This document shows, one piece after another, positions 34,408-49,040 of a DNA stretch of 64,000 bases (its first letter is position 1; every line of letters starts with the position of its first letter). Source of the stretch: Phlebopus portentosus (taxonomy: Eukaryota; Basidiomycota; Agaricomycetes; Boletales; Boletinellaceae); contig JAYXKI010000012.1 of NCBI GenBank assembly GCA_037892935.1, forward strand, positions 1,426,001 through 1,490,000, given 5' to 3'. The position numbers and the translations under genes were made by a program. Below the pieces are notes generated by a model that was not told where the DNA came from, did no database searches, and saw only the letters and a program-made list of their open reading frames with translations.

Positions 34408-35830
34408 ATGGTGTTCTTCTGGAGCAGACCGCACTTTGTTCTCGTTGGCCGCCTTTACGGACACTCAGAGGGAATTAATTCCCTCTCTATATCAAACGAC
34501 GGCACAGTCCTCGCTAGCGGGGGTACGTTTCCTCCGTCTGGAACTGAGTCCACTGAGAACAGTTTTTATAGGCTCGGATACACTGCGTCTGTGGGACATA
34601 GTAGCCTGTAAAGAACTGCGACCACCATTTCGTCCGGACCACAGGGTTAATGTCCGTGGCCAAGTCACTTGCACCTCGTGGCTACCCACCAGTGACTGGA
34701 GAAAAACCCTGATTTTTGCGACCTCCGTTGGCTACCTAATCGTTTGGAAAGAATCCGAGTCGGTGAGATATCCCTCGTATTTCCTTAGCTTGCGCTGACC
34801 TACTGCCAGGGAGCTTTTAAGGAGCTGTCCGCACACCGCGTTGGAACCCCCGAGCAAGTGATCAGCCTCTCCGTCTCGAAACCGGACACCAAGTCCTTCC
34901 GTGTTGCGCTCGGCACGTACGAACGCTGGGTCCGCGTCTTTATGTACGATGACGAAATTCCTGGGACTCCCACAGCTGTCTTTTCGGTACAGCTCGCTGG
35001 AACGATTCCGAAGTCCATTGCCTTTGCCGATAACGTGAGAGCCGACCTCATTATATTTGGGATGATGGACGGGCGAATGTAACAGTTCCGCGCTTCTTAA
35101 ACTTTCTTTAAGTAATGACCAGAATTACCCAGCCTTACTGTTCACGGGCAGAGGGGTAACATTCTAAGGTCAACAAATGCCTTCTCGCAAATTTGGTGAG
35201 ACCTTCGGCATAGTCTGCGACTGTTTCATTGACTCAATGGCGATGCAGTGGCTACGCAGCATTTTGTCCTGGTCGCAGGTTAGCGGTCATTGATAATTCC
35301 GAGGATGGCTTTAGCGTCATCGATGTCGCTACGGGTAGCTTGGTCCGCGCTCTGCCTTGTCCTGTAAATAAGACCGTGCCCAAGCAAGTAGCTTGGGCTC
35401 ACCACCAGAAGCTAATAATTGGAGGGTCCGATCATGGAATGCTTTACGTCTACAATGCGGAGACGGGGCAAGTCACTCAGAAGCTGCAGCATGAGAGTTC
35501 TGGTTTCGTCCAGACGGTGGCCGTGCGCATCAATATGCTCAAAACTATCAAAGCTGAAATATTCTTCTTCAGAGTTTCGACGGGTCGACAGAAACGCTCG
35601 TCATGGGTGGTTCATCAACGAACTACGGGTCTTCAAAACCGTACATTTCATTCTGGCGGATGACACACTCGAGAAAGTATCCGCGAACCTCTTGGGGTTG
35701 GCTTGATATCCTTACTCTTGCGCATGCAGCATTCGTCCTCGCATTCTTAGTGGCATTGTTACAGCCTCATGTCTCTCGAGTAAGAACCACTTGTCGCGTT
35801 TTAATTCTAAGCGCCTTGCAGGATGACTGA
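34408..35830 (+). CDS. WD40-repeat protein with C-terminal transmembrane anchor (Agaricomycete family)
   Basis: Clear exons are 34408-34522, 34572-34762, 34810 to about 35078, 35249-35522, 35573-35779 and 35822-35830, joined by GT-AG introns. WD40 blades read GHSEGINSLSISNDGTVLAS + GGSDTLRLWDIVACKELR, then VRGQVTCTSWLP, FATSVGYLIVWKE, FRVALGTYERWVRVFMYD, VIDNSEDGFSVIDVATGSLV, KLIIGGSDHGMLYVYNAETG, GSSTNYGSSKPYISFWR. A hydrophobic segment near the C-terminus (LTLAHAAFVLAFLVALL) predicts membrane anchoring, and the last exon encodes only DD and the stop. The part between about 35079 and 35248 is not resolved and may hide a small exon or a lesion. Partner proteins are unknown. Confidence 0.75.
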
Positions 35831-36600
35831 CGATACACCTGTAGCGCTTAGGCTTATTGCTTTCGAGTAGTCTTACGAATATCGACGATTCTGGCGACTC
35901 TACTCCAAATGCTCAACACGAGCTTCGTGCGGTACGTGCGGAACTCGAGCAAATGAGACATTTAGTAGACGGCATGCCCAGGGGCGGTAGATAGGAAGGA
36001 GGCTCGGATGAAGCATATTACCGTGATAGCTTCGGTTTTCTTCAGAAGTCTTGAGACACGATACATTCCCAATTTCGGCCCCTGTGCCTCAAATCACGAA
36101 ATATAAGTCATATCCCGATGAACAGTGCACTTGCCCGTTTTGTGTGATCTAGCCTTCTCTTCATGAGTCCTGCGACGCATGACATTTTGCCCAAATCCGT
36201 GGCACAACTCACAAGGAGCAATCGTCGGCCGCAAGATAACTCTCGAAATCCATGGAGGTTTTAAATCTCGTCGAATACGCAGGAACGTATTCAAAGTAAG
36301 CTCCTTAGTTCCCTCTCTCCTTTCGTCCCATCTTTTTCCCAATGTTGCATATTTTCATGTCACCTTTCCGCACCCTGCTTTTTTCCTTTCATTCCGTCTT
36401 GTGATCACTATCATTCCATCATTTGGCGCCTTTTATTTGTGTCATCACTGAAGCCCTCGCCGCCTCTAGATCTGGCCAAGCCAGAGTCACAACCTGTGTA
36501 GTCTTCAATCATTTGACTCTATAAAAGCAATGCGGACTTCAACATCTGAGGCATATAGCAGCATCCCAGTCAGCATCTTCCCAGCTCACCAGCTGAGTCT
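35831..36600. other. intergenic with possible Cys-containing remnant
   Basis: Around 36105-36260 a plus-strand translation has a CTCPFC motif and basic residues, in broken frames. Nothing firm. Confidence 0.25.
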
Positions 36601-38560
36601 GGAGCCCTGAACGATGCTCATATATAATCTAGTGCAATTATCATGATTTTATGTGTATGAATCTGGCCAGGAAACTGCTTCTCTTGGTCCAGGGAGCTTA
36701 GGGGGAGATGTGCAGTTTTCAGCAACTCAGGCATGCCACAGGCTGACAATTCCAGTACACATTTCAGCTCAAACTCAATATTTAAACTCATAATAAAGTC
36801 ATATTATCATTTAGGACTGGTCTGGGGAGCTGTACAGCCAGGTTTGAGGTCAGGAAATTTTGAGAAAGTCAGGGTTGTATGCAAAATTGACAGTTTGCAA
36901 CGTTTTGGGGTCAATTTTGCACCAATTTCCCTTGCTCAAGTTTTAATATGAAACCCACAATCAATGATGAATTTAAAAACTTAGATCATGCAAAACGGTT
37001 AAGTGTTGGGTGAGATATGATTTATTTTGTGTTTTGAGGTGTAGGAGGGCCAAAATATGTCACATGTCTAAATTACTAGTGTATTATGGAATGCCCTAGA
37101 AATCAGGCCACGCTTAGAGCAGGTGAGACTATACTCAGCTAGGATCTATCAAAGGTACTTACTTGAGTCTCGAACATCTACACAGGTCAAGCAACACTTG
37201 CAGAAATTGATCTGCTCATCACAGCTCATCATTTCATCACAGGCAAAGCCTCATGAGGCCACCCTGGATGGAAATAAGAATTGGAATTGCCCCAATGCAA
37301 TTGAAGCTATTTAAACCCTTATTACTGAAAAGAGGCTGCTAGAACTAGAGGCCCTTTTCAGGGCCTTCTTGACTGTGCACTATCTACCTGGGAGTGCTTT
37401 TCATCAGAATTTAATGATGATGAAGCAATTGTAGCACTTACTGAAGCAGAGAAGGAGCAGGCTTGGATGCCTGCAACAAATGATGCAAATGAGGGAGCAC
37501 TTGGCTCCCTCAGGCTTTTTGCCTGCAAAAATCCAAGCAGATCTTTGTGACTATTCAATTCAGTATTTAGATATCGACACAACGACATAGAAGAATTTAT
37601 TGAAACTGTACTCACCAGTGAAGAAGACCAAAAGTTTTTGCGTGTGCAGGCACGTGCCGAGGATTCAAGCGGCCTGGAGAGGAAATGGCAGCATGAAGTT
37701 ACTGCAAAAAAGGATCAGGAACATGCTGCAAAAAAACTGAAGACCGACCTACTTATGCAGAAGAAGAAGGACTGAGATGAACACATTGAATTGGTCTCTA
37801 TGGAGCAGGACAGTTCCACTGTCGAGCGAATGACCATCCCTATAATGAAAATTCAGCTTGTGAAATTAAAAAAAATTTATCCAGCTGACGTGCCTGCTGA
37901 GAAGACAATGTCAAAGAAAGCTGAAAAGCAAGCAATTTTGCTTGCTTTAGTTGCCAGGTACAATGTGGAACATCAAGAAGAATAACGATTCATTGTATAT
38001 TTTTGTACTCCATACAAATTTGCTAGCGGATGATGATCTTGTTTGTCTCATTCCAGTGAACATCAAATGTGTCCATATCTCTGTACAAACACCAAACCTG
38101 AAGCTACAAGACTATGCACTCACCTTGATCTGCAGCAGTATGAAACTGGTGAAGCTTGCATCTGTCGCAGACAAAAAGGACAAAATCAAAGGATAATATA
38201 TGCACAATGAACTGGGCTGCTTCATGTCACTTTCCATGTTCAGAGAGGCTTGGAGCTGTTGTCTTTTGGGCTTGCATGTATGCATATAGAGCTAATGTGA
38301 TAAATTTATTCTTGTCCGCAGTTCAAATTAAGTGGCGTACGTACTTTGGGAGAGTAGCGTCTAAGGTATCTACATGCCACAGCCTTGATTCAGATGATAA
38401 GAGGAAGAGGATTCCATTTGTCTTAGGATCTTTGTAGTAATTTGTCTGCATTCGTTTTCAGAGAGTGGACATTGCAGTGGACTGCTGTATCATTTGGCGG
38501 GCCTCGGTAATTTTTTGATGCAATAAACTTTCCTGTTCAAGGTTGGATGATCATCTTAGA
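36601..38560 (+). mobile_element. degenerate transposon-derived region
   Basis: A plus-strand reading from about 37395 gives AWMPATNDANEGALGSLR, then FRYRHNDIEEFIETVLTSEE, DSSGLERKWQHEVTAKKDQE and MTIPIMKIQLVKLKKIYPAD. This ANEGALG-plus-SAP-like ending is familiar from transposon-linked proteins in mushroom genomes. A TGA near 37549 and another after QKKKD (about 37776) break the frame. Upstream (36800-36950) there is simple repetitive AT-rich sequence, and 36960-37070 is a dispersed repeat. I cannot name the superfamily. Confidence 0.4.
36960..37070 (+). repeat. dispersed repeat (also 23735-23840 and 43800-43910)
   Basis: All three share GATGAATTTA-like starts, GGGTGAGATATGATTT-like cores and TTTTGTGTTTTGAGG-like ends, at 70-85% similarity by eye. 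Confidence 0.6.
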
Positions 38561-38789
38561 ACTTAGAAGGTCAAACATAAGATTTGCGTGTGTTGCGAGG
38601 CACTCCACAAGTATCCGAGGCCGACCGAACAAGATCTAGCAGATAGATTCCAGAAGCAACGTGTAAGTGTGTGTGAAGTAAAAGTGAGACATTGTGATCG
38701 ACGCTAACTACTACAACAGGCAGGTATTTGAACTCCGACAGAAAAAAAACGTGTACGCGGCAACCTTCGGGATTGCCAGTCCGTAACAC

Positions 38790-39060
38790 ATACCTGTGTA
38801 GCCGTACGTACCTAAGATAAAAAAATCTACGCAAAAATCTGTCTCACATCACACAGAAAATTTGTGTAGAACAAGATACATTAGGAACACAGATATACGC
38901 ATTTCTGTGTAGATCACGCAACACAAAAGTCTGTATAGTTTTGTCTAGCTGACGTGGTGCTTGATTAGATTTTGAGAGTTGATATATAAGAACTAGACTA
39001 GATTTGTATAATCGAACTATGTAAATCTACACAGAATCTACACAGATCTCTACGCGTGCG
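38790..39060. repeat. subterminal-style repeats, left of the Hsp70/RPB1 mosaic
   Basis: Multiple CTACACAGA / TCTGTGTAGA words in both orientations. Similar words recur at 41280-41345 on the other side of the Hsp70 pseudogene. Confidence 0.5.
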
Positions 39061-39204
39061 AGTGACGAGTGTCAGACGAACTTAGATGCATTTTGACGTG
39101 TCGTCCTCTTTGTCTCTTGCCACCACTAGTACTGTCATGCCACTCTATCCACCCCCAGCACCTACAAATCATCTCCGTCCCTGCTTCATCCACCTCATTC
39201 ATGA

Positions 39205-41160
<1,956 letters not shown>

Positions 41161-41269
41161 GCGTTGTCTGTACAATGACAAGATGGCCTTCAAAGAATGT
41201 TTTCGATAATTGCCTAATAAAGCTATAAATTTGCACAAATAGAAATCGGATTTTTGAATACTGTGCTAG

Positions 41270-41350
41270 AGCATGAATACACAGGAAATATAAGACAAAC
41301 TACGCAGAACTACACAGTGATGTACACGAAACTACACAGATGGTCTTTTT
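41270..41350. repeat. CTACACAG-type repeats, right of the Hsp70/RPB1 mosaic
   Basis: ACTACGCAGAACTACACAGT and ACTACACAGATGG words mirror those at 38790-39060. Confidence 0.45.
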
Positions 41351-41394
41351 AGTAGAGCTATAACGGTCCGTGTTATTGTAGTATACCCTGATTT

Positions 41395-41540
41395 GGTAGA
41401 GTTACGGAACCTTCGTATACGCCGTATTCCCGTAAACGGGTGTTCCGTATCCGTATGAGACCTTGACCACCATATACGGTCGTATCCGTGTAAAGCTCGA
41501 GTTATACGGCCGGATCCGTATACGATACGGTCGGTACCTA
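41395..41540. repeat. cluster of CCGTATACGG-like palindromes
   Basis: At least eight CCGTAT/ATACGG half-sites occur within 150 bp, several forming near-perfect palindromes. A second cluster lies at 58313-58470. Confidence 0.7.
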
Positions 41541-41671
41541 GACTGAAAAGTACACATTTTAGACAATTTATGCTGTAACCTCCATCAATTCATTTGATTT
41601 TTTTTTCTGCTGTAACATCATGATGATAGGTACGTGTCTAATGTGTTTTTCGCATTGAAAATGTAAATGTG

Positions 41672-42674
41672 CTACATATTTGGTGGGGTGGCGCAAGGAC
41701 CGGTCCATGACTGTACTAGAGGAGCAAAAAAGGACCGGAGAAAGTTCCATAGACCAAGGGACTCTCCACCGTTCTCCATCCTAGGCGCAGACTGTTCCAA
41801 GCGGTCAGACTCGTCCAGAAGGAAGGACGACGTGCGTCTGACAGAAATAACTTGTTCAGGCCGCTCGTCGGGCCAGTTTACTTCATGGTCATGTGTAAGA
41901 GGGATGAGTTGCACTGCGCTAGCCGTCGATAAAGCCTGCGACTCGCGGTTTCGCTGCCTAAGGGGCAGAACGGGTAGTCCGTTGCGCACGTCCGAGGCGA
42001 TGGAGGCCATTGCGGTGTATGAAGGAGGTGGCTCCGTCTGAAGCTGAAGGCTCAACCGCTGGTCTGACCTTCTTGAATCCACGACAGGCGAAGGATTGTA
42101 GATCTTTGACAATAATCTGTGAACTTATGAATACTACTGTGGAAATGCTACTCACCTCCCGGTGAGGCTGCGCCGCTTCACCTGTCGACCGAGAAAATTG
42201 CTCAAGTAAGCAAGCTAATCTTGCTGGAGCCACGCCCGGCGCATACCAGGCCACGCTTCTCGGATCCTCGACTTCAGTTGCGTCGAAAGCGAGGATGATG
42301 ACCTGCACTGCTTCTCGATTTTTGAGCGTCTCGGCCTGAGAATGATGAATGTGTTGGCACGAAGCGGAAGACAGTATTAAATTATGACTTACGAGACCGA
42401 TGAGAGCCTTGAGGAGAGTGACTCGGCTCGAGTTGAAGATCTCGCTCAATGTGAGTCGCGATCCTACCACGCTCGATGAGAGAGCTTTTGCTCGATTGAA
42501 GGCACATAGTAGATAGCCAAGGAAACCATGGTCTTCCTCAGGATTGAGAGGCGGCATGCGTGGTGCATGGACTACCCTGTGGTCATAGCCCAAGTCTTCG
42601 ATCATGTCCACTGCATGCGGGAAGGACTTGTAACCATAAGGATGAGGCGGTGTGCTTGACGTGGCTGAGTCCAT
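41672..42674 (-). CDS. three-exon uncharacterised protein, apparently intact
   Basis: Exons: 42674-42393, 42335-42156, 42103-41672, joined by GT-AG introns in phase 0 (ALIGL|AETLKNREAV; QPHRE|IYNPSPVVDS), 297 residues. Exons 1-2 form a compact helical region (PYGYKSFPHAVDMIEDLGYD; HGFLGYLLCAFNRAKALSSS; VIILAFDATEVEDPRSVAWY). Exon 3 is Ser/Gln-rich with a PPPSYTAM motif. The last splice uses AAAG as acceptor, the only choice I found that keeps the frame. No family was recognised and no signal peptide or membrane segment was seen. Confidence 0.6.
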
Positions 42675-42749
42675 CTTGGGGGAGGGAAGGACACTTTTGA
42701 ACTACTTTTATGCCATATAGACGATGCGGGCCACGTCAGCTGTGCTTTT

Positions 42750-43700
42750 AGAACGCCGTACAAATGCAACAAGCAAGCATCGCTAGATAGTGGAGTGAAA
42801 ATCCACTGTTTCAGAGATTTACGGCAGTTCGAGTAGTCTGCAGGGTCCGCTTCCCATTATCCCCTTGAATTCTGTTTAACATTGAAGTAAGATTCTGGAA
42901 CATACGTAAACTTGAATGATCACGAGTGAAATTTATGCTTCGACTATGCTGATGGAGCGCACTTTTTTGAGCCCATATTCCTGTTCGTATAATTTCTTGC
43001 ATTTTTGGACTGTAAGTTTATGGTACTGATGACTCTGTACATGTTGTGTCCACCAGAACCGAATTTGAGATATCAGGTGAGGACAAGCACATTGTGAAGT
43101 GTGCTGATCTCTTCCACACGGCCAGGTGGGTATGGTCATATTTGCCCCATTCAGTTGCGGAGACGGCCCGTGCTTTGAGAAGCTGTGTTTCTTTTTGCAA
43201 AAACTTGATGCGAAAGCGGCGCGTATCCACATACGAATGGTCCATGACCGTGGCTTAATGCATTGCGGGACCCTACACGGAAGATCTCGCCTGCCCGATG
43301 TTTCTGCGGGTGAAGATTAATCCTCCAAATAATCATTGCGTAATGCTAGTCTGCCCATCTTTCTCCTCGGAGAAGGTACACGAAGAGACTTCTCCTTGAT
43401 GTCGGACAATCAGTTACAAACTGCCATAGCCTGTTGCAAGTCGAGAGAACAATTAGAAACTCGTAGGAGCCCACGACAAATTGAAAATGCGCGCCATTTG
43501 GCAAACACCGCTCCATAGGGTACCGACAGCCAGATACCACCCTGATGTTCCGACATATCGGATATTGCGTGTCCTTCTGGACTTCCACGGGAGGTCGGCA
43601 ATTAGCATGGAAGCTGTCCGGAGCTCTTGTCCAGAGCGAAAATTTGAAGCACTGTACGTTATAGTTGTTAGTTTGAAACAGATGAACAGTAGTAGCTTCT
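42750..43700. repeat. mosaic dispersed repeat, copy 3 (order D-C-A-B)
   Basis: D 42756-42880, C inverted (about 42955-43015), A direct (43046-43250), B direct (43335-43640). The C-A block is the exact inverse orientation of the A-C block in copy 1. Minus-strand translation of A gives FLQKETQLLKARAVSATEWG and similar, with stops, so an ancestral coding role is possible but unproven. Confidence 0.7.
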
Positions 43701-43799
43701 CCGTCAGTCTCACCTGGTCGCAACTCGCCGTCCGAGTCACGTTTTTTTTTGCAATATTATTCCCGGTCCAGCGCGCCATTTACTCTTATTCAAGCTGAA

Positions 43800-43910
43800 A
43801 TATGATCAAAGCATGATTTTAACACTATGACCACGCAGAACGGGCGAGTATTCTTTGAGAGATGATTTATTTTGCGTTCTGAGGTGCTTCAGGTGGCTAA
43901 AACAACCCAA
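43800..43910 (+). repeat. dispersed repeat (third copy)
   Basis: Diverged copy of the segment at 36960-37070, with GAGAGATGATTTATTTTGCG and TTCTGAGGTGC. Confidence 0.5.
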
Positions 43911-44790
43911 TCACGCAATGCCAATACATAGAGAAGACTGGCGCTATATACTGTAAACATTGAGCGTGCTCATATCTCGCGTGTTAATCACAAACACTCA
44001 CAACAAAGTGAGCCTGAAGACGCAGACGCAATGTTCTCGAGCTAGACCTAGAAATCCTTGCCAACGTTCCAAATCTATCTACTAAATTAAGTACATACTA
44101 TTACGTGGGTACAAAAAGTATTCACCCCCCCCCCCCCCCCCCCTACTATTTTCATGCTTTATAAGGATTGGATACAACTTCGCCAACTTGCTCATGTCGG
44201 CAAAGACGGGAGATGCCCTTGATTCAAGTTGTTTCCCAAGAAAAGACATGCAATCCATCTTCCAAATTCGGGTGTGGAACACTTTATATCCGACTGTATT
44301 TCCGACTGAGGATCATGTGGGATAGTCACAGTCACATGCAATCAACAGTGCGCTCAGTTGACTGCCTGCGGCTGTGCAGCCATCAGAAAAAAATGGAAGG
44401 CCAGAATACATTGAATTACATGTAGTTCCACTGTAATTTGACAGAATTCAGAAGTTTCCAGGGATCTTCCATTACAACTAGATTCATTATGACCGGTTCG
44501 CAGTTTGAAGGGATTTGGGAAATTACAAGAGGATTCAGAGAGAGATTTGACCGCATTCAATACCTTCATTTTAGGCTTTTACTTTGCACAAGTATATACA
44601 CTTGCAATGACCCATGCATATCAGTTCCAAGATCACTTTATATTATATAGCTATGAAAAACATCACAAAACAATGCACGGGCAGCAATGGCAGAGGTAGC
44701 TGTGTGGGAATAGAAATTGATGCTGAAGAGATCGACGCCAAATGGACACTTGCTGCGGTTCCAAGTGAACCTGCAACTGTAGGCTTCACG
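43911..44790. other. non-coding stretch with a poly-C run
   Basis: A run of about 19 C residues begins at about 44125. Short open frames on both strands have no recognisable homology. Confidence 0.4.
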
Positions 44791-44799
44791 CGTCGTTGC

Positions 44800-46330
44800 C
44801 CGCGATCACGATCACAAATCTTGGGAACGCGCCGGGCGACGAACTAGGTGACTTGTTCACACGGTCGCGAAGATCCTGCACGACCGGATCTATGTTGCTG
44901 TTGCACAAATGGAGGCGTCAGGTAGGTACGGCTCGTCCCATTGCGTGTCCGTTTACCAATGACAGACAGCGTCGGCTCAGCAGCAGAATGCAAGTAGCTA
45001 TTTGGCAAATGGAGAAGCCAAGTTTGCTGAGATACTGGCGCTGAGCCTCAAGTTCGAATGCTAGCGTAGTCAGGGTGCTATCGCTCAACACCATACAACT
45101 ACCGTCTGCATACCAGCTAAGGTCCATAATCCGTCTCCCAAAGACCTCCTTTGCAACACTGATCGGTCGCGTGCTTCTCGTCCGCCAGAAGTTGATGGAG
45201 CGGCCGTCTGAGCCCAGAGCGACGACGCCGCATACGTTGGATGTTACGACCGGCATCTGCGGATCGCGCAGGAAGATGTGCGGGTTGTAGCAAGCGACCT
45301 CGACAGTATTCTCATGACCGACAAGACTAATGTCGGGCGTCCGTGTATTGTGAGAGCTGACGGCTGCAGTGAACCCGTATCCATTGTTGTTTGTTGCGTT
45401 CGACGCTTTTATGTGCGCACCATCGGGACCAGCTGAAGCAAATCCTATGAGCTGGAAATTGAGAATATGATAAATGTAGACGCACCTCAGCCGACGGAAG
45501 GACGTGCCACCGGGCGAACGTTAAAGAGGTTCTGTGACTGTCGCCTCCAGACACTAGTTAGTGATCCTCTACATGTGCACAGTGCGGTCGTCAGACTGGC
45601 TAGGGAGGAATTCGCCCACAGGGTCCCGGCACACATCCTTTACGAAACCCTGGTGCATGTCGAGTTTGGTGAGTTGTTCCAAGTTGTAACCGCACCAGAT
45701 CATGATTTAAGAATAAAGACCAGTCGAGGCAAGGAAACGGTCCTCAGGAGCCCAAGCGAGATCTGTTACATCTAATAAATCGATAAAGGCAATGAAAATA
45801 ATGTTGAGCATGATTATAATTCATACCACTTTCATGGCCTGGGAGACGCTTGGGAGGCTTCCATCCTTCAGCGTTGACTCCGTCCGAGCTCCAAACCTTT
45901 CTAGAACCTGTTCTGGCACCATCCATGAGCGCGGAATTCGTTCTAATGCGAAAGCAGAAAAAAATATCCCACGGACGGGTCGAGATCCCGGATCATGATA
46001 ATCTCGTCGTCGCTGCGACTTGAAAGCCAGCGCTCTGAGTATGCCCAATGGACAGCAAGAACGGGGCCAGTGTGCACTGTGAGCGTACAGAGCGACTTAG
46101 GCGGCCTGTTCACTGCATCGGCTGCCTCGTTGAGAAGAGGTTTCGTGATCCATATGTAGATCTTCGCGTCGAGTCCGCATGTAGCTATGCGGGAGCCGTC
46201 TGGGTAGACGTGGACCGAGAATATCGATAGCTGTCTGCACAAAATATTAGAACACACACTGGTTGCTTGTGCGTACGGACACGAGCCTTGATGCATCACC
46301 CAGGATAGCTTTATGAACTTTATCTAATCG
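44800..46330 (-). pseudogene. HIR1: HIRA/Hir1 histone-chaperone pseudogene (N-terminal WD40 part)
   Basis: Minus-strand segments follow the HIRA propeller in order: LSWVMHQ (about 46305), SIFSVHVYPDGSRIATCGLD and KIYIW (46235-46150), PPKSLCTLTVHTGPVLAVHW (about 46100), RSDDEIIMIRDLDPS, VWSSDGVNAEGWKPPKRLPG, VTDLAWAPEDRFLASTG, GFVKDVCRDPVGEFLPSQSD, ASNATNNNGYGFTAAV, DISLVGHENTVEVACYNPHI and RSTRPISVAKEVFGRRIMDL. HIRA deposits H3-H4 independently of replication. Stops interrupt the frame near 45737 (LYS*IMIW), and three more lie within about 45590-45525. Homology stops near 44900, so the C-terminal half is missing. Introns are retained. Confidence 0.8.
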
Positions 46331-48321
46331 CACCTGCTTGAGAGCAATGGCACCAACAACGATAAAATACAAGCCAGAAACTGAGGAAAATACGTCGAAG
46401 GTGCTTTATCTTTGTCAGCGAACGACAGATGAAAATATTAAAAAAAATACGCACGGCGTAAAGAAAACATGATCACACCTGACACTGCTCAGTTCAGGTA
46501 TCCGTCCGCGTCCTGGTCAAGGCATAATGGGCATCTGTAATCGCTGTCATCTCGCTTAGGTAGGGTGGGTCGATTGTCAGGATCTGGTTCGCTGGTAAGA
46601 GTGTCGGAGAAAGAGGATTGCAATTGAATAACGCTCCGGATGCGAATGTGGACGTTTGTTGCCGAGAGACCGAGTCATGGGACGAACTCGATCATAGTCG
46701 ATGATCTGGACAGGTACGCTGGGAATGATGTCGACTAGCGAAGACTCGGAATCGATGTCCGTGCCAGTAGTTTTCGTTTGGGTTGCTTGATCTGCGGGTT
46801 TTCGTAGGCTCACGTGCTTGTATTTGAACAAAGTGATGTCATAGATGTTGAGGGTAACAAAGAAACAGGGACACTTGAGCGACTACGGCCAGTGCATGGG
46901 ACTCGACCGAGAACTTGTGTGTGTGCGTGTGGGGACTGGCAAAGGCGGAGCTCAAATTGTTGCTTTTTTTGGATAACTCACGCCGATCTCACTGTGTCAC
47001 TTCTCAATTTACCACAATAAAAGAAATTTAAAGCAAATAGTCATGTATAATAGTTGTGCGTGGCTGTATATTATCATACTATATGTATTTAATGAAGTTT
47101 TTCTGTCTTGAATTATTATTGTTTGTTGAGTGCTTCTTCATTCTTTATAGCATATATCTAACATCTCTTCAGTATGCATATTGCAGTACTAGTTATCCTC
47201 AACACCAAAAGTTGATTACATGCAAATGGGTCTGAAGACTTCCTGTGACAGAAATGATGTCTTTGTAGAGAAGTCAGTGGTATTGGTGCCCATTTGAGGG
47301 AGATATATTGAAACAGAGCATTCCCAGACTCTTTTTAAGTTCTTAAGCTTCAGGCCTTCCACATTTACAAATTTCTTCTGTATAAAGTGCACAATATGTA
47401 TTTTTACATGATTTCTTCAATTGTATTAAAAACTATTTTTATTGGTCATTGCCAACAAGATTTTGTTATATTTTGACCGATTTTCTATAGAAATTTTCAA
47501 AAAGCAGATAACAAGTTCATACAAGTAAGATTACATATACTTAACACTTTCCTACTATATTTTATGTGATGTGGGTGACTTGACAGCCAGTTAAAAAGGA
47601 TTCAAAGTGACTCAAGCCTACGTTAATCACTGGCATGACATGGCATGGCTTGTAGGAATGCATGCGATGGCACCACCAATGTTGCAAGACCTTATAGTTA
47701 ACATCTGCATATGACTTGCAGCCAGAGATCAAAAATGTGCCCATATATAGAAAGTCACTTAGGAATAATGTACACTACTTCACTCTCAACTACAATCTTG
47801 TGCATGCTCTCTCAATGAAACTCTAGGCTTGTTTTTATAGGAATTTGAATCTGTTTGAGTCCATTCTGATATAATCTTCAGAAAAGAATTTTTTTGAATA
47901 ATAAGCTTTGTTTTTACACTCAGTGCCATGAAAAGCTAGTCTTCTGCCATCTGAGATGGCAGATATCTACTCCACAACAGCACAAAAATTTATCATTCTT
48001 GTTGCAGTAGCAAGGGTTTTGGATGCAAATGATTCATTCTCTGGATTTATAATTTCAAGTTTTGTACTCAATCCTAAGATATGCACACTGTAATCTTTTA
48101 AATCAGCTATATAAATTCTAAATTCAAGTTGTTTGAAAAAATAAATCTGCAGCCATATAGGAATGAATATAGATATACTATTTTACAAGTTTCTTTTGTT
48201 GATATCAAGTTGTGCAATGCAGGGATAGAGGTTAAAGAAACTGGTATAAAGTGCATTCAATCTCCAACATTTCATGAGGCTAACTGAGAGTGTGGGAATG
48301 AACGCACGCAAATCACAAACT
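46331..48321. other. mostly AT-rich non-coding stretch
   Basis: From about 47000 the sequence becomes strongly AT-rich with frequent stops in all frames. A minus-strand frame at 46577-46831 has no homology. It forms the left flank of the nested TIR elements. Confidence 0.45.
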
Positions 48322-48324
48322 ACA
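48322..48324 (+). repeat. TSD ACA, left copy, of TIR element E1
   Basis: ACA at 48322-48324 and at 55289-55291 flank element E1. Confidence 0.6.
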
Positions 48325-49040
48325 TACAGCAGGCAAAAACTAGTTTTGGCAGTGCTGCAATAACGGTTGAAAGTAGGAATGAAATTAATAATTGCATCAA
48401 TGATTGTGTCAGGGTTGTGACTTATTATGGCAATGTGCCTCTCGACTTTGTTGAGACAATAAATTGTGTAACCAGTTGCGAAAGGGGTTTCAACCCATCT
48501 GAGATTACAAATAGCAATGTGTTTGTCACAGAAAGGGAAATTTGAAATCTCGGCAAGGTCACGATTTGTTATGTCACACACAATTTCCCTCTTTGTGAGA
48601 TTTCAAATGTCACAACTGACGTAATTAGTAATTTCGCTACTGGTTGCACTCAGGTGAGCGATCAGTGGCTGCTCAGCAGGCCGTTCAGCGGGCAATCACT
48701 GCATTTGGTGGGTGATCTGTGGGCGATCCATGGGCTGTTCAGTGGGCGATCAGTGTGAGTGAGCGGGCAATGAGTGGAAAGAATTTTATTATATATAATC
48801 TCATCTCAACTTCTTTCATCGACGGTCATTTTTGTGCTAGGTATTTCCTTTGCCCTTCGCTGTCTTCTCTTCTATTTGCCGTTCGCGTTCGCATTGCATT
48901 GATCATCACATTCACTCCGTATGCCCATTTTATGTTGTGGAATTCGTACAAGCTACATATTGTTATTACATTTATGATTATGACAGTGAGGGTTGATATA
49001 ATAAATAGAGTGCGTGGTGATACAGCTGAGTTCGTGGCAA

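Noticed and set aside
44125..44143. Poly-C run as a functional site
   Set aside because: A homopolymer of this length is prone to slippage and sequencing error, and nothing around it suggests a function.
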